Below, in pieces: positions 1-5,694 of a stretch of 5,694 bases of DNA. This DNA is from Gemmatimonadales bacterium (GTDB lineage: Bacteria > Gemmatimonadota > Gemmatimonadetes > Gemmatimonadales > GWC2-71-9). Each line of letters begins with the position of its first letter. Position 1 is the stretch's first letter. The position numbers and the translations under genes are program-made. The notes beneath the pieces are model-generated. The model was not told the origin of the DNA, ran no database searches, and worked only from the letters and a program-made list of their open reading frames with translations. The stretch is from assembly GCA_013003805.1 (NCBI GenBank), contig JABDII010000434.1, forward strand, positions 1 through 5,694, in the 5' to 3' direction.

Positions 1-20
1 CCGTCTCAGGCATTTTGAGC

Positions 21-33
21 CGACTCGGAGTCG
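21..33 (-). other. Small hairpin just after the PhzF-like gene
   Basis: A 5-bp stem CGACT/AGTCG with a 3-nt loop begins 2 nt after the stop codon. It overlaps a 10-bp palindrome GAGTCGACTC (28-37) that spans part of the stop codon. The transcript continues with CTCAAAATG rather than a U-run, so a rho-independent terminator is not supported. The rest of 1-35 shows no gene. Confidence 0.25.
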
Positions 34-35
34 AC

Positions 36-857
36 TCAGCGCAGATTGCCTACCGTCAATGGGGCATCGGCGAGCAGCTCGGCCCTGAGCACCGTGACTG
101 CCTGCCCACCGAGAATGACGCGATCGCCATCCCGGCGCACCTTTAGGACGCCGCCCCGCGCGGATGCTTGGTAGGCCATGAAGACGCTCTTGCCCAGACG
201 CTTTTCCCAGTACGGAGCGAGGCAGCAGTGGGCCGACCCGGTGACGGGATCCTCGTTGATGCCTGCGGCAGGTGCAAAGTAGCGCGACACAAAATCGAAT
301 CCAGCGTCCGAGGTCGGGCTCGTTACGATGCACCCCCGGGCGGGGATGGTCGCGAGCCGGGCGAAATCCGGCTGGAGACCGCGGAGGATCTCTTCGCTCT
401 CGACCTCGACCAGGAGGTCGAATTTGCTCTTCCCCACATAGGTTGGGGTGGCCCCGAGCGCCTGGGCGAGGCTTGGGGGAGGTGCGGTGGCCTCGGCTGG
501 CAGGGCCGGGAAATCCAGCTCGATCCATGTCCCATCCTGCGTGGCGGTCAGGAGTCCGCTCCGGGTGTGGAATCGTGCCTCGGCGCCTGGCTCGAGCCGT
601 CCCAATTCCCAGAGGGCGTGAGCACTGGCAAGAGTGGCGTGGCCGCAGAGATCGACCTCGAGTTCGGGCGTGAACCAGCGCAGGTTGTACCCGTCGCCGT
701 TCTCGAGCAGGAACGCCGTCTCCGAGAGGTTCATCTCGCCTGCAACTTGTTGCATCCAGCGATCGCTTTGCGCCTCCGAAAGAAGACAGACTCCGGCGGG
801 ATTTCCCGTGAACGGCTCGGAGGCGAACGCGTCGACCTGGAAGAGCGGGTGCGGCAT
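36..857 (-). CDS. PhzF family isomerase/epimerase-like protein
   Basis: This is a complete 273-residue member of the PhzF family, which shares the two-domain diaminopimelate epimerase (DapF) fold. Family landmarks are clear: an N-terminal QVDAFASEPFTGNPAGVCL (7-25), NLSETAFL (43-50) with Glu46 aligning to the catalytic Glu45 of phenazine PhzF, LRWFTPELEVDLCGHATLA (59-77) and, in the second half, RYFAPAAGINEDPVTGSAHC (192-211). Cys71 falls where DapF has its first catalytic cysteine, but the second site is Thr206 in VTGSAH, so the two-cysteine racemase chemistry is not expected; acid-base chemistry through Glu46 is more likely. Length fits the family (about 260-300). The ATG at 857 is the only ATG/GTG/TTG after the in-frame stop at 900-902, though no Shine-Dalgarno is visible. 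No phenazine genes are nearby, so phenazine synthesis is not implied and the substrate is unknown. It follows the transporter on the same strand after 71 nt and may be co-transcribed. Confidence 0.93.
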   Translation of the reverse strand: MPHPLFQVDAFASEPFTGNPAGVCLLSEAQSDRWMQQVAGEMNLSETAFLLENGDGYNLRWFTPELEVDLCGHATLASAHALWELGRLEPGAEARFHTRSGLLTATQDGTWIELDFPALPAEATAPPPSLAQALGATPTYVGKSKFDLLVEVESEEILRGLQPDFARLATIPARGCIVTSPTSDAGFDFVSRYFAPAAGINEDPVTGSAHCCLAPYWEKRLGKSVFMAYQASARGGVLKVRRDGDRVILGGQAVTVLRAELLADAPLTVGNLR

Positions 858-928
858 GTGCCAATCAGCTGGTTGAGAGGTGAATCGTGACGCCTGGAAT
901 CATAATCGATACGACCCCGAAAATGGTA
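858..928 (-). other. 71-nt gap between transporter operon and PhzF-like gene
   Basis: I see no GC-rich hairpin with a T-tract, so transcription may read through from the transporter genes. A TATGAT hexamer (899-904, minus strand) resembles a -10 box but has no recognisable -35 element 16-18 nt upstream. No purine-rich Shine-Dalgarno precedes the PhzF start codon. Confidence 0.4.
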
Positions 929-1903
929 TCACTCAGCGTGGTGACACGCGGCCGCCGAGTCTCCAACCTGGCGCAACTCAGGCCGCTCACGCTGGCACCG
1001 CGTGTCCTTCTTCGGGTGAAAGCATCGTGGGTGAAACGCGCACCCGGATGGAGGAGCCGACGGGCTGGGTGGTTCGCCTCCGAGCACGATCCGCGATCGC
1101 GTCACTGTGGGGTCGGGCTCGGGTGCAGCCGAAATCAGGGCCTGTGTGTACGGATGTCGGGGTGTCGCGAGCAGTGATTCTGTCGGCGCGGTTTCGACCA
1201 CTCGACCTAGATACATGACCAGCGTGCGCTGGGCCAGCTGGCGCACGATCGCGAGATCGTGGGCGATGAACAAGAGCGAAAGACCACGCGCACGCTGGAG
1301 CTCGGCTAGCAAGTTCACCACCTGCGCCTGCACGGAGACATCAAGCGAGGAGACTGGTTCGTCGCAGACCAGGAATACCGGTTCAACGGCCAAGGCTCGC
1401 GCGATACCGATTCGCTGCCGCTGGCCTCCGGAGAACTCGTGGGGGTATCGCTCGGCGGCGTCGGGGTCGAGGCCGACCTCGGCCAGCAGCGAGCCGACCC
1501 GCTCAGGAATCTCGGCGCGGGGGGCCAACCGGTGGATCTCGATCCCCTCGGCCACGGCCCTGCCGACGCGCATGCGAGGATTGAGCGAACCATAGGGGTC
1601 CTGGAAGACGATCTGCATTCGCCGCCTGAGTGTTCGAAGCTCGCTCGGCGTAAGACTGAAGATGTCGTGCCCCTCAAACTGGACACTCCCGCCCGTCGGT
1701 TCCTCCAGGCGAAGGATAGTTCGACCGACCGTTGACTTGCCGCAACCCGATTCGCCGACCAGTCCCAGGGTCTCCCCTTGAGCGATGGTGAACGACACGC
1801 CGTCCACCGCGCGCACCGGACTGGCTGTCGTCCGGAACAAACCCGTTGTTCGGAAATGCTTGACGAGGTCGACGACCTCGAGGAGGCCCCGATGGTCACT
1901 CAT
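929..1903 (-). CDS. dppF: Peptide-type ABC transporter ATP-binding protein, DppF-like
   Basis: This is the second ATPase of the importer, 324 residues from the chosen start. It carries Walker A GESGCGKST (50-58), Q-loop Gln101 in VFQDPYGSLNPRM, signature FSGGQRQR (157-164), Walker B FLVCDE with Glu182 (177-182), D-loop SSLD (185-188) and switch His215, so both ATP sites of the heterodimer look active. QDPYGSLNPRM and CDEPVSSLDVSVQAQ are typical of the DppF/OppF subgroup. The C-terminal cysteines (288, 294, 303, 320) keep the family pattern but with CX5CX8C, two residues longer in the second gap than in the neighbouring ATPase. I chose ATG 1903 because it overlaps the dppD stop as ATGA, sits 8 nt after a clear GAGGAG, and is followed at once by the usual family N-terminus (LLEVVDLVKHF). 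An ATG at 2023 in the same frame would add 40 residues lying wholly inside dppD and is rejected. Confidence 0.96.
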   Translation of the reverse strand: MSDHRGLLEVVDLVKHFRTTGLFRTTASPVRAVDGVSFTIAQGETLGLVGESGCGKSTVGRTILRLEEPTGGSVQFEGHDIFSLTPSELRTLRRRMQIVFQDPYGSLNPRMRVGRAVAEGIEIHRLAPRAEIPERVGSLLAEVGLDPDAAERYPHEFSGGQRQRIGIARALAVEPVFLVCDEPVSSLDVSVQAQVVNLLAELQRARGLSLLFIAHDLAIVRQLAQRTLVMYLGRVVETAPTESLLATPRHPYTQALISAAPEPDPTVTRSRIVLGGEPPSPSAPPSGCAFHPRCFHPKKDTRCQRERPELRQVGDSAAACHHAE

Positions 1904-2883
1904 CGTGCGGTCTCCTCGGCCAGCCAACAGGCCATGTGGTGTCCGTCGGCGAGTGCCAGGCGTGATGGGTCCTCCGCTCGACATCGCGCCATCACCTTGG
2001 GACACCGTGGGTGGAACCGGCACCCGGCAGGCCAGCGCGCGGGGTCGGGAACGGTACCCGGAATCGGCTTCAGCGATTGCACGGGGCCGGTGAGTCTGGG
2101 CACCGACTCGAGCAGACCCTGGGTGTACGGATGCGACGGGGCCTCGAACAGCGTACGGGTCGACGCCTCTTCGACGATCCGGCCGGCATACATGACGGCG
2201 ACACGGTCCGCCCGGTTTGCCACGATGCCGAGGTCGTGCGTGATGAGCAGAACCGCGAGGCCTCGGATTTCTCGGAGCCGATCGAGTATCTCGAGGATTT
2301 GTGCTTGGACCGTCACGTCGAGGGCTGTGGTCGGTTCGTCGGCGATCAAAACTCCGGGTTCGGTGGCGAGGGCCATCGCGATCATCACCCGCTGGCGCAT
2401 GCCGCCACTCATTTCATGCGGGTACTGGTCGATCCTGAGCTCGGGATCGGATATGCCAACCTCGCGCAGCAATCCCAGGGCACGATCACGGGCGGCTTTG
2501 GTGCTCTCCGACTCGTGGGCTTTGATCGTCTCGATGATCTGCGCCCCGGCGGTAAACACCGGGTTGAGACTCGACATGGGATCTTGGAATACCATCGCGA
2601 TGTCTTTCCCGCGAATCGCGCGAAGCTCATCAGCGTCGAGTCCCATGATGTCTCGGCCCTCGAAATCCAGGCGGCTGCCCGGTTCGATGCGGCCGGGCGC
2701 CGGCACCAGTCGCAGGAGTGCCAAGCTGGTCAGGGTCTTCCCGCAGCCCGATTCTCCGACCAGTGCTAGGGTCTCTCCTCGGTGCAAGATGAAGCTCACC
2801 CCGTCCACCGGCCGCGCGAAGTCGCCCGTTCGCGTCGGAAACGCAATCCGCAGGTCGCGAACCTCGAGGACCGGGGCGGTCAT
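1900..2883 (-). CDS. dppD: Peptide-type ABC transporter ATP-binding protein, DppD-like
   Basis: This 327-residue cytoplasmic ATPase powers the importer as a heterodimer with the DppF-like subunit. All nucleotide-binding elements are intact: Walker A GESGCGKT (43-50), Q-loop Gln100 in VFQDPMSSLNP, signature MSGGM (158-162), Walker B VLIADE with Glu183 as catalytic base (178-183), D-loop ALD (187-189) and switch His216. The HPYTQGLL stretch (251-258) and the C-terminal GCRFHPRC...C...C segment belong to the oligopeptide/dipeptide ATPase extension; cysteines 288, 294, 301 and 319 have spacing CX5CX6C and are candidate Fe-S ligands, as proposed for related transporters. The extra loop LVPAPGRIEPGSRLDFEGRD (59-78) and the MSGGM form of the signature mark it as the D rather than the F subunit. 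The ATG at 2883 overlaps the dppC stop as ATGA. No strong Shine-Dalgarno precedes it, consistent with coupled translation. The ATPase family is certain and the D-type call is strong. Confidence 0.96.
   Translation of the reverse strand: MTAPVLEVRDLRIAFPTRTGDFARPVDGVSFILHRGETLALVGESGCGKTLTSLALLRLVPAPGRIEPGSRLDFEGRDIMGLDADELRAIRGKDIAMVFQDPMSSLNPVFTAGAQIIETIKAHESESTKAARDRALGLLREVGISDPELRIDQYPHEMSGGMRQRVMIAMALATEPGVLIADEPTTALDVTVQAQILEILDRLREIRGLAVLLITHDLGIVANRADRVAVMYAGRIVEEASTRTLFEAPSHPYTQGLLESVPRLTGPVQSLKPIPGTVPDPARWPAGCRFHPRCPKVMARCRAEDPSRLALADGHHMACWLAEETAR
1912..1917 (-). promoter_or_regulatory. Shine-Dalgarno sequence of the DppF-like gene
   Basis: GAGGAG lies 8 nt before the ATG at 1903, inside the last codons of dppD. 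It is the only strong ribosome-binding site in the operon and settles the dppF start against the longer in-frame alternative. Confidence 0.8.
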
Positions 2884-3722
2884 GCGTGCCGTGGGTCGAC
2901 GGCTTCTCTGAGCGCGTCGCCGAAGAGGTTGACTGCCAATACCGTGATCACGATCGCTAGGCCGGGGAAGATGCTAGTCCACGGAGCGACGAAGAGAATC
3001 TCCTGAGAGTCGAGGATCATCCCACCCCACGTCGGCGTCGGCGGCCGAACGCCGACCCCGAGGAACGACAAACCGGCTTCCAGCAGAACGACGTTCCCTA
3101 CGCCAAGCGTTGCCGCAACCAGCAGCGGTCCCGCCGTGTTGGGGAGGAGGTGACGGAGCACGATGCGAATCCGGTGGGCACCCAGCGCCTCGGCCGCCCG
3201 CACGTACGGCTCCTGCTTCAGCCTGAGGACCTCCCCGCGGATTAACCGGCTGGTCCCAAACCAACCTGTTGTGCCGAGCAAAAGGATGAACACCAGGAGC
3301 GGCAGCGATTCCCAGGCGGCCACAACCAGTAGCAGAACGAAGAGCCTGGGAATGGCGAGCGCGCCGTCGACAATGCGCATGAGGACCGCGTCTACCCAGC
3401 CGCCCCAGTATCCGGCGACCAATCCCACCATGGCGCCGAGGGTCACCGACACAGCCACGGCGAGGAATGCAATCGTAAGCGAAATCCTCGCACCCGTCAC
3501 CACGCGTGACAGGACGTCACGGCTCAGTTGGTCGGTGCCGAACCAGTGCTTTGCGCCGGGAGGTTGATTCACGCCTTGAAGGATATCGGGTTGGGCGAGG
3601 GGATCAGGCAAGAGCATCGGAGCCGCAATGGCGATAAGGACCAGGCCGACCAGAGTGAGCACTCCGGTCCGTCCTCGTGCGGAGGAGGCGGCGCGGCGCA
3701 GGATCTCACCAAGAGCACTCAC
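2880..3722 (-). CDS. dppC: Peptide-type ABC transporter inner-membrane permease, DppC-like
   Basis: This is the second channel subunit, 280 residues, expected to pair with the DppB-like permease. The N-terminal membrane segment (about 20-38) is followed by the family signature HWFGTDQLSRDVLSRVVTGA (59-78). Later membrane segments fall near 82-105, 122-137, 140-153, 199-214 and 248-267. The EAA loop is YVRAAEALGAHRIRIVLRHL (173-192), followed by LPN, and the C-terminal landmarks SFLGVGVRPPTPTWGGMI (219-236) and LFGDALREAVDPR (266-278) are classic. I chose the GTG at 3722, which overlaps the DppB stop as GTGA and gives the usual family length. The frame stays open upstream to an ATG at 3986, but those 88 extra residues run inside dppB, are not hydrophobic in the family pattern and look like out-of-frame translation. 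The Shine-Dalgarno match is weak (AGGA about 13 nt upstream), so translation probably depends on coupling to dppB. The 3' end overlaps the first ATPase gene by 4 nt. Confidence 0.95.
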   Translation of the reverse strand: MSALGEILRRAASSARGRTGVLTLVGLVLIAIAAPMLLPDPLAQPDILQGVNQPPGAKHWFGTDQLSRDVLSRVVTGARISLTIAFLAVAVSVTLGAMVGLVAGYWGGWVDAVLMRIVDGALAIPRLFVLLLVVAAWESLPLLVFILLLGTTGWFGTSRLIRGEVLRLKQEPYVRAAEALGAHRIRIVLRHLLPNTAGPLLVAATLGVGNVVLLEAGLSFLGVGVRPPTPTWGGMILDSQEILFVAPWTSIFPGLAIVITVLAVNLFGDALREAVDPRHA

Positions 3723-4693
3723 TGGGCGCGCCGCGTCCTGGGATCCAATGCTGCGTAAGCGACATCGGTGAGCCAACCACCTCCGACGACCAAGGAAGCA
3801 GCCAGGAGCGACGCCCCCATAATGACGGGATAGTCGCGTCCCGAAATAGCCTTGGCAGTGAGCGATCCGAGGCCCGGCCAGTTGAAGACGTGCTCCACGA
3901 ATACCGATCCGGTCACGACGATAGGGAGCCAGAGCCCAAAGAGCGTGATGACAGGGAAGAGCGATGTGCGCCAGGCGTGTCGCCAAATGACGCGGCGTTC
4001 CGATAGACCCTTCGCGCGGGCGGTTCGAACGTATGGCTCACGGAGGGCGTCGATCATTGCGGTCCGCTGATAGCGCATCGTGGCGGCGATACTCACGACG
4101 GACAGCGTGAAGGCGGGGAGTATCAAATGACGCGCGATATCGAGCGATCGGGCCCCCAGGCCGGCGCTTGCCGGAAGCAAGGGATCGATCATGCCGAGCG
4201 CCGGAAGCAGTTGCCACTTGATGCCCACGAGCCAGGCGAGGATTAAGCCTAGCCAGAAAGACGGCACGGCGAACCCCGCGAGCGAGATGGTGGAGAGCCA
4301 CCGGTCGAGCGGTTTTCCGAGGCGAACGGCCTGGAGTGCCCCGAGCCACACGCCGAGCGTGAAATTGAGGAGGAGAACGGTGCCGCCGAGCAGGAGCGAG
4401 GCGGGGAGGCGCTGGCGAATGAGGGTGGTGACGGGAGTACGGTACTCGATGGACGTTCCCAGATCACCTTGAGCCAGCCCAGCGACGAATCGGGTGAACT
4501 GCGAGGGCAGGGGTTGATCCAGACCGTACAATCCACGCAGGGTGGCGACTTCCTCGGACGTCATCGGCCGGTCACCCATCAACCGGGCGAGCGGATCGCC
4601 CGGCGTGAGGCGCATGAGGAAAAACATGAGGACGGCCGCGACCAGAAACGTGATCGCGGCCTGCGCTGTCCGGCCAATGAGCCAGCGGGTCAC
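3719..4693 (-). CDS. dppB: Peptide-type ABC transporter inner-membrane permease, DppB-like
   Basis: This 324-residue permease forms half of the transmembrane channel of the importer. It begins with a membrane segment at about residues 9-30 ending in the family hallmark LTPGDP (29-34), followed by an extracytoplasmic loop with GDLGTS (76-81). Further hydrophobic segments lie near 98-120, 135-157, 190-206, 248-266 and 289-310. The cytoplasmic EAA coupling loop is YVRTARAKGLSERRVIWRHA (221-240), which contacts an ATPase; FNWPGLG (270-276) and DYPVIMG (288-293) are typical of the DppB/OppB C-terminus. The start is GTG at 4693. It puts PGDP at the usual distance of about 30 residues, and I find no ATG, GTG or TTG in frame between it and the preceding gene's stop. 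There is no good Shine-Dalgarno sequence close to it; the nearest purine-rich GAGGGCGGA is about 25-30 nt away. The stop overlaps the next gene's GTG. The subfamily is certain, but peptide versus nickel or other ligand is not. Confidence 0.95.
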   Translation of the reverse strand: MTRWLIGRTAQAAITFLVAAVLMFFLMRLTPGDPLARLMGDRPMTSEEVATLRGLYGLDQPLPSQFTRFVAGLAQGDLGTSIEYRTPVTTLIRQRLPASLLLGGTVLLLNFTLGVWLGALQAVRLGKPLDRWLSTISLAGFAVPSFWLGLILAWLVGIKWQLLPALGMIDPLLPASAGLGARSLDIARHLILPAFTLSVVSIAATMRYQRTAMIDALREPYVRTARAKGLSERRVIWRHAWRTSLFPVITLFGLWLPIVVTGSVFVEHVFNWPGLGSLTAKAISGRDYPVIMGASLLAASLVVGGGWLTDVAYAALDPRTRRAQ

Positions 4694-4703
4694 CCGGCGC
4701 GCT

Positions 4704-4722
4704 GGCGGCTGAGTAGTCCGCC
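4704..4722 (-). promoter_or_regulatory. Possible intercistronic hairpin between binding-protein and DppB genes
   Basis: In the 37-nt gap, an exact 5-bp inverted repeat GGCGG/CCGCC encloses 9 nt, and the inner CT/AG can add two pairs across a bulged base, leaving a 4-nt loop. It ends 10 nt upstream of the DppB start codon. There is no T-tract on the transcript strand, so it is not a classical intrinsic terminator. Such gap structures in other ABC operons can protect the upstream binding-protein mRNA or lower downstream translation; that role here is inference. Confidence 0.3.
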
Positions 4723-4730
4723 CTCGAGGG
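4721..4730. repeat. Perfect 10-bp palindrome CCCTCGAGGG
   Basis: The palindrome directly follows the stop codon of the binding-protein gene and overlaps the outer arm of the neighbouring hairpin by two bases, so the two structures compete in RNA. A palindrome of this length can arise by chance in GC-rich DNA. No operator family is recognised. Confidence 0.3.
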
Positions 4731-5694
4731 TCAAGGGGCGACGGACCACCGATGGAGGGCGATCCACGGGCTACCCGGCCTGAGGGAGACTCCGCGGAAA
4801 CGTCGGTGAACGGCGATCACCTTGGATGGTGCATATAAGAACGCGGCGGGCGCATCATCTCGGATCTGCTCGAGCACCGCCTTCCACAGTGAGGCGGGGT
4901 CCGCCGTGGAGGTGAGGGCCAGCGCCATGAGAGAATCGACTCGGGGATCGCAGTATCCGCCGACATTGGCGTTGGGCACGCCGATGCTCTGACACGACCA
5001 ACTATTCCGGAGCCCCGAGGGTGTGGGGTCCATACCCGCCGCGGCAATTTCCATGTCGAACCGGCCTGCGTTGCGCCGTTCGATGAATACGGGGATGTCG
5101 AGGACCGAGAGTTCGACCCGGATATCGAGTGCGCGGAGCTGTTCCTGAATCTCGAGGCCCATTTGGCGCCGTGAAGCGCTGGTGGCGGGAATGTTGAGGG
5201 TCAATACGAGCGGACGGCCGTCGCGATCGAGCACCCCGTCCGAGTCCGGGTCATGCCAGCCAGCCTCACGGAGTAGCTGTCGGGCCCGGGCCGTGTCTTG
5301 TGTTTCTGCCGGCCCGGCCAAACCCCGTATCCAGAGGATTTGGGGCGTTGGGCCGATGGGAACGTCGCCATAGTCGCCGTAGAGTGACCGCGTGATCGCC
5401 TTCCGGTTGAGGCCCAGCGTAATGGCGTGTCGCACGCGGGCGTCACCCAGAATTGGGTGGGGCCGACCGAGGTCGTCCGGTGAGCGCTGATTGAACAAGA
5501 GGTAGCCGACGATGTTGCCCGGCACTGTGAGCAATCGCAGCTCGTTGTGATCCGCCAGCCGCTCGAGATTCGACAGCGGCGGAATGATTCCCTCGAGAGC
5601 GTCCGCTTCGCCAGTGAGCAACATGGTCATGCGCGCTTCGGGAGATTGCGCGGGTCGGAAAATGACGCGCGCGATGTCCGGCCGGCCCAAGAAG
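4731..5694 (-). CDS. Peptide-type ABC transporter solute-binding protein, family 5 (DppA/OppA-like), C-terminal part
   Basis: This is the extracytoplasmic ligand receptor of the importer encoded just downstream. The reading frame is open through the window edge, so the start, signal peptide and probably about 200 or more N-terminal residues lie outside; family members are usually 500-600 residues and about 320 are visible. Counting from the Leu codon at 5690, family landmarks appear in order: LLTGEADALEG (24-34), DARVRHAITLGLNRKAI (83-99, the usual 'vRqAls-aiDr' segment), ARQLLREAGW (136-145), the DPDSDGVLDRDG turn (148-158), FDMEIAAAGMDPTPSG (211-226, lobe I/II cleft region) and a C-terminal DDAPAAFLY...RFRGV...SPW (278-309). 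The TTG codon at 5690 is internal, not a start: the upstream codon is Phe and the family alignment continues. Cys233 and Cys247 could form a disulfide, which is inference. The ligand (peptide, nickel complex, opine or other) is not readable here. Family assignment is secure; the specific name DppA is not. Confidence 0.93.
   Translation of the reverse strand, partial: FLGRPDIARVIFRPAQSPEARMTMLLTGEADALEGIIPPLSNLERLADHNELRLLTVPGNIVGYLLFNQRSPDDLGRPHPILGDARVRHAITLGLNRKAITRSLYGDYGDVPIGPTPQILWIRGLAGPAETQDTARARQLLREAGWHDPDSDGVLDRDGRPLVLTLNIPATSASRRQMGLEIQEQLRALDIRVELSVLDIPVFIERRNAGRFDMEIAAAGMDPTPSGLRNSWSCQSIGVPNANVGGYCDPRVDSLMALALTSTADPASLWKAVLEQIRDDAPAAFLYAPSKVIAVHRRFRGVSLRPGSPWIALHRWSVAP

Noticed and set aside
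21..33. Hairpin after the PhzF-like gene as an intrinsic terminator
   Set aside because: The stem is only 5 bp and no U-tract follows on the transcript strand.
168..890. A 240-codon plus-strand open frame opposite the PhzF-like gene
   Set aside because: It is an antisense shadow of a complete, motif-bearing gene, with no recognisable domain of its own.
899..904. TATGAT as a -10 promoter box for the PhzF-like gene
   Set aside because: There is no TTGACA-like hexamer 16-18 nt upstream, and a single 5/6 match is weak evidence.
1904..2023. N-terminal extension of the DppF-like gene to an ATG at 2023
   Set aside because: It lies wholly within dppD. The ATG at 1903 has a good Shine-Dalgarno, and the family N-terminus follows it at once.
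1141..2131. Short nucleotide repeat GTGTACGGATG near 1146 and 2124
   Set aside because: Both copies encode the conserved HPYTQ motif of the paralogous ATPases, so protein conservation explains the match. It is not a mobile or regulatory repeat.
1778..2911. A 377-codon open frame on the plus strand opposite the two ATPase genes
   Set aside because: It lies antisense to two genes with every conserved ATPase motif intact. Its translation is low-complexity, rich in Arg and Ser, and has no recognisable domain. Long antisense frames are expected in GC-rich coding DNA.
3723..3986. N-terminal extension of the DppC-like gene to an ATG at 3986
   Set aside because: It would overlap dppB by 268 nt and add 88 residues without family resemblance. 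The GTG at 3722 gives the normal length and a GTGA overlap.
5688..5690. TTG at 5690 as the start of the binding-protein gene
   Set aside because: The frame stays open to the window edge and the visible sequence begins in the middle of the family 5 binding-protein domain, so the start is outside the window.

Overview
The window is GC-rich bacterial DNA (by eye about 60-65% G+C). Every supportable gene lies on the minus strand, so transcription runs from high to low coordinates. The codon bias and gene style fit a GC-rich soil or environmental bacterium, for example Gemmatimonadota, Acidobacteriota, Chloroflexota or a proteobacterium. Nothing in the sequence fixes the phylum.

Read in the direction of transcription, the window holds the 3' part of a family 5 (DppA/OppA-type) solute-binding protein gene (5694-4731, cut by the window edge). 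After a 37-nt gap come the two inner-membrane permeases (DppB-type, 4693-3719; DppC-type, 3722-2880) and the two ATPases (DppD-type, 2883-1900; DppF-type, 1903-929). This is the full five-part set of a dipeptide/oligopeptide/nickel ABC importer in the canonical order A-B-C-D-F. The last four genes are joined by three identical 4-nt stop/start overlaps (GTGA, ATGA, ATGA), a strong sign of one mRNA with translational coupling. The binding protein captures the ligand outside the inner membrane, DppB/DppC form the channel, and DppD/DppF form the ATP-hydrolysing heterodimer. The true ligand cannot be read from the sequence.

After a 71-nt gap, still on the same strand, comes a complete PhzF/DapF-fold protein gene (857-36), a family of isomerases and epimerases that act on small amino-acid-like acids. 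No terminator is visible between it and the transporter, so it may be the last gene of the operon or have its own promoter.

The region is largely ordinary: I found no mobile element, RNA gene, CRISPR array or obvious novel system. The points worth a second look are modest: a hairpin in the gap between the binding-protein and permease genes, unequal C-terminal cysteine spacing in the two ATPases, the pairing with a PhzF-like enzyme, and poor Shine-Dalgarno sequences at several starts.
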